Part shown: positions 63,861 through 64,000 of the stretch, in pieces
Position numbering within the stretch: the stretch's first letter is position 1
How the letters are laid out: the number at the start of each line of letters is the position of its first letter
Assembly: GCF_000718635.1 (NCBI RefSeq)
Contig: NZ_JOBF01000003.1
Location: forward strand, 1-64,000
Direction of reading: 5' to 3'
Length of the DNA: 64,000 nt
Source: Streptomyces varsoviensis
GTDB taxonomy: Bacteria > Actinomycetota > Actinomycetes > Streptomycetales > Streptomycetaceae
Made by a program: the position numbers and the translations under genes
Notes under the pieces: generated by a model
Databases searched by the model: none
Told to the model about the DNA's origin: nothing
The model's input: the letters and a program-made list of their open reading frames with translations, nothing else

Positions 63861-64000
63861 GTGCGTCGTGGCTGGTCGCGCAGTTCCCCGCGCCCCTTCG
63901 GGGCCCGGGCAGAAGTCGGGTTGGGGTGGCAGCGCCCCTTCGGGGCCCGGGCAGAAGTCGGGTTGGGGTGGCCGCGCCCCCCTTTCGGGGTCCGGGCTGG
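63861..64000. repeat. Streptomyces interspersed repeat with 42-bp tandem units
   Basis: 63861-63900 holds the very common Streptomyces motif gctggtcgcgcagttccccg, then cgcccctt. It runs into two 42-bp units (63891-63932 and 63933-63974) and a partial third at 63975. Each contains a gccccttcggggc hairpin. No gene is visible from 63796 to the window end. Confidence 0.8.

Overview
The window is chromosomal DNA from a high-GC actinomycete, almost certainly a Streptomyces. Coding regions have very strong G/C bias at third codon positions and GTG starts are frequent. The gene order pepA, lpd, E2, aceE, lipB, lipA, glnA, then malEFG and an alpha-glucosidase, glnE, glnA2 matches, from memory, the core-chromosome order of S. 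coelicolor. No rRNA, tRNA, CRISPR array or transposase was found.

0-24 kb is core metabolism. It holds leucyl aminopeptidase, the E3 and E2 subunits of the 2-oxoacid dehydrogenases, a GntR regulator, the E1 of pyruvate dehydrogenase (aceE), a WYL regulator, several small enzymes, the lipoate genes lipB and lipA that make the cofactor used by E2, and glnA behind a clear GlnR box. 23.7-29.3 kb is an accessory block of unrecognised genes: two cysteine-motif proteins, an HTH protein, a frameshifted gene and a small membrane protein. Near-identical terminator hairpins lie inside this block and at its right edge. 29.3-42.4 kb has a VOC protein, an acyltransferase, a lone gcvH, regulators, a two-component system, a Tat-exported GH89 enzyme and an unusual membrane protein with a sigma-like N-terminus.

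42.4-48.8 kb is a maltose/maltodextrin uptake operon (malE-malF-malG-aglA-malR). No ATPase gene is present, so a shared ATPase such as MsiK must be encoded elsewhere. 48.9-54.7 kb has a PAP2-family protein, glnE (the enzyme that adenylylates GlnA) and a semialdehyde dehydrogenase.

54.8-59.1 kb is the most unusual part. First comes a small ESX/WXG100-type cassette: a WXG-like protein, a WXG protein with an unrecognised C-terminal domain, and a 39-residue membrane peptide. Next is the stub of a truncated gene ending in a run of ten G, then a distinctly AT-richer two-gene unit of a DUF262 protein and a HEPN protein with an R-x4-H motif. This unit has the architecture expected of a phage-defence or toxin-like module and looks horizontally acquired. 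59.2-64 kb returns to core-like genes: glnA2, a secreted M9-type metallopeptidase and a GntR regulator. It ends in a tandem intergenic repeat typical of Streptomyces.
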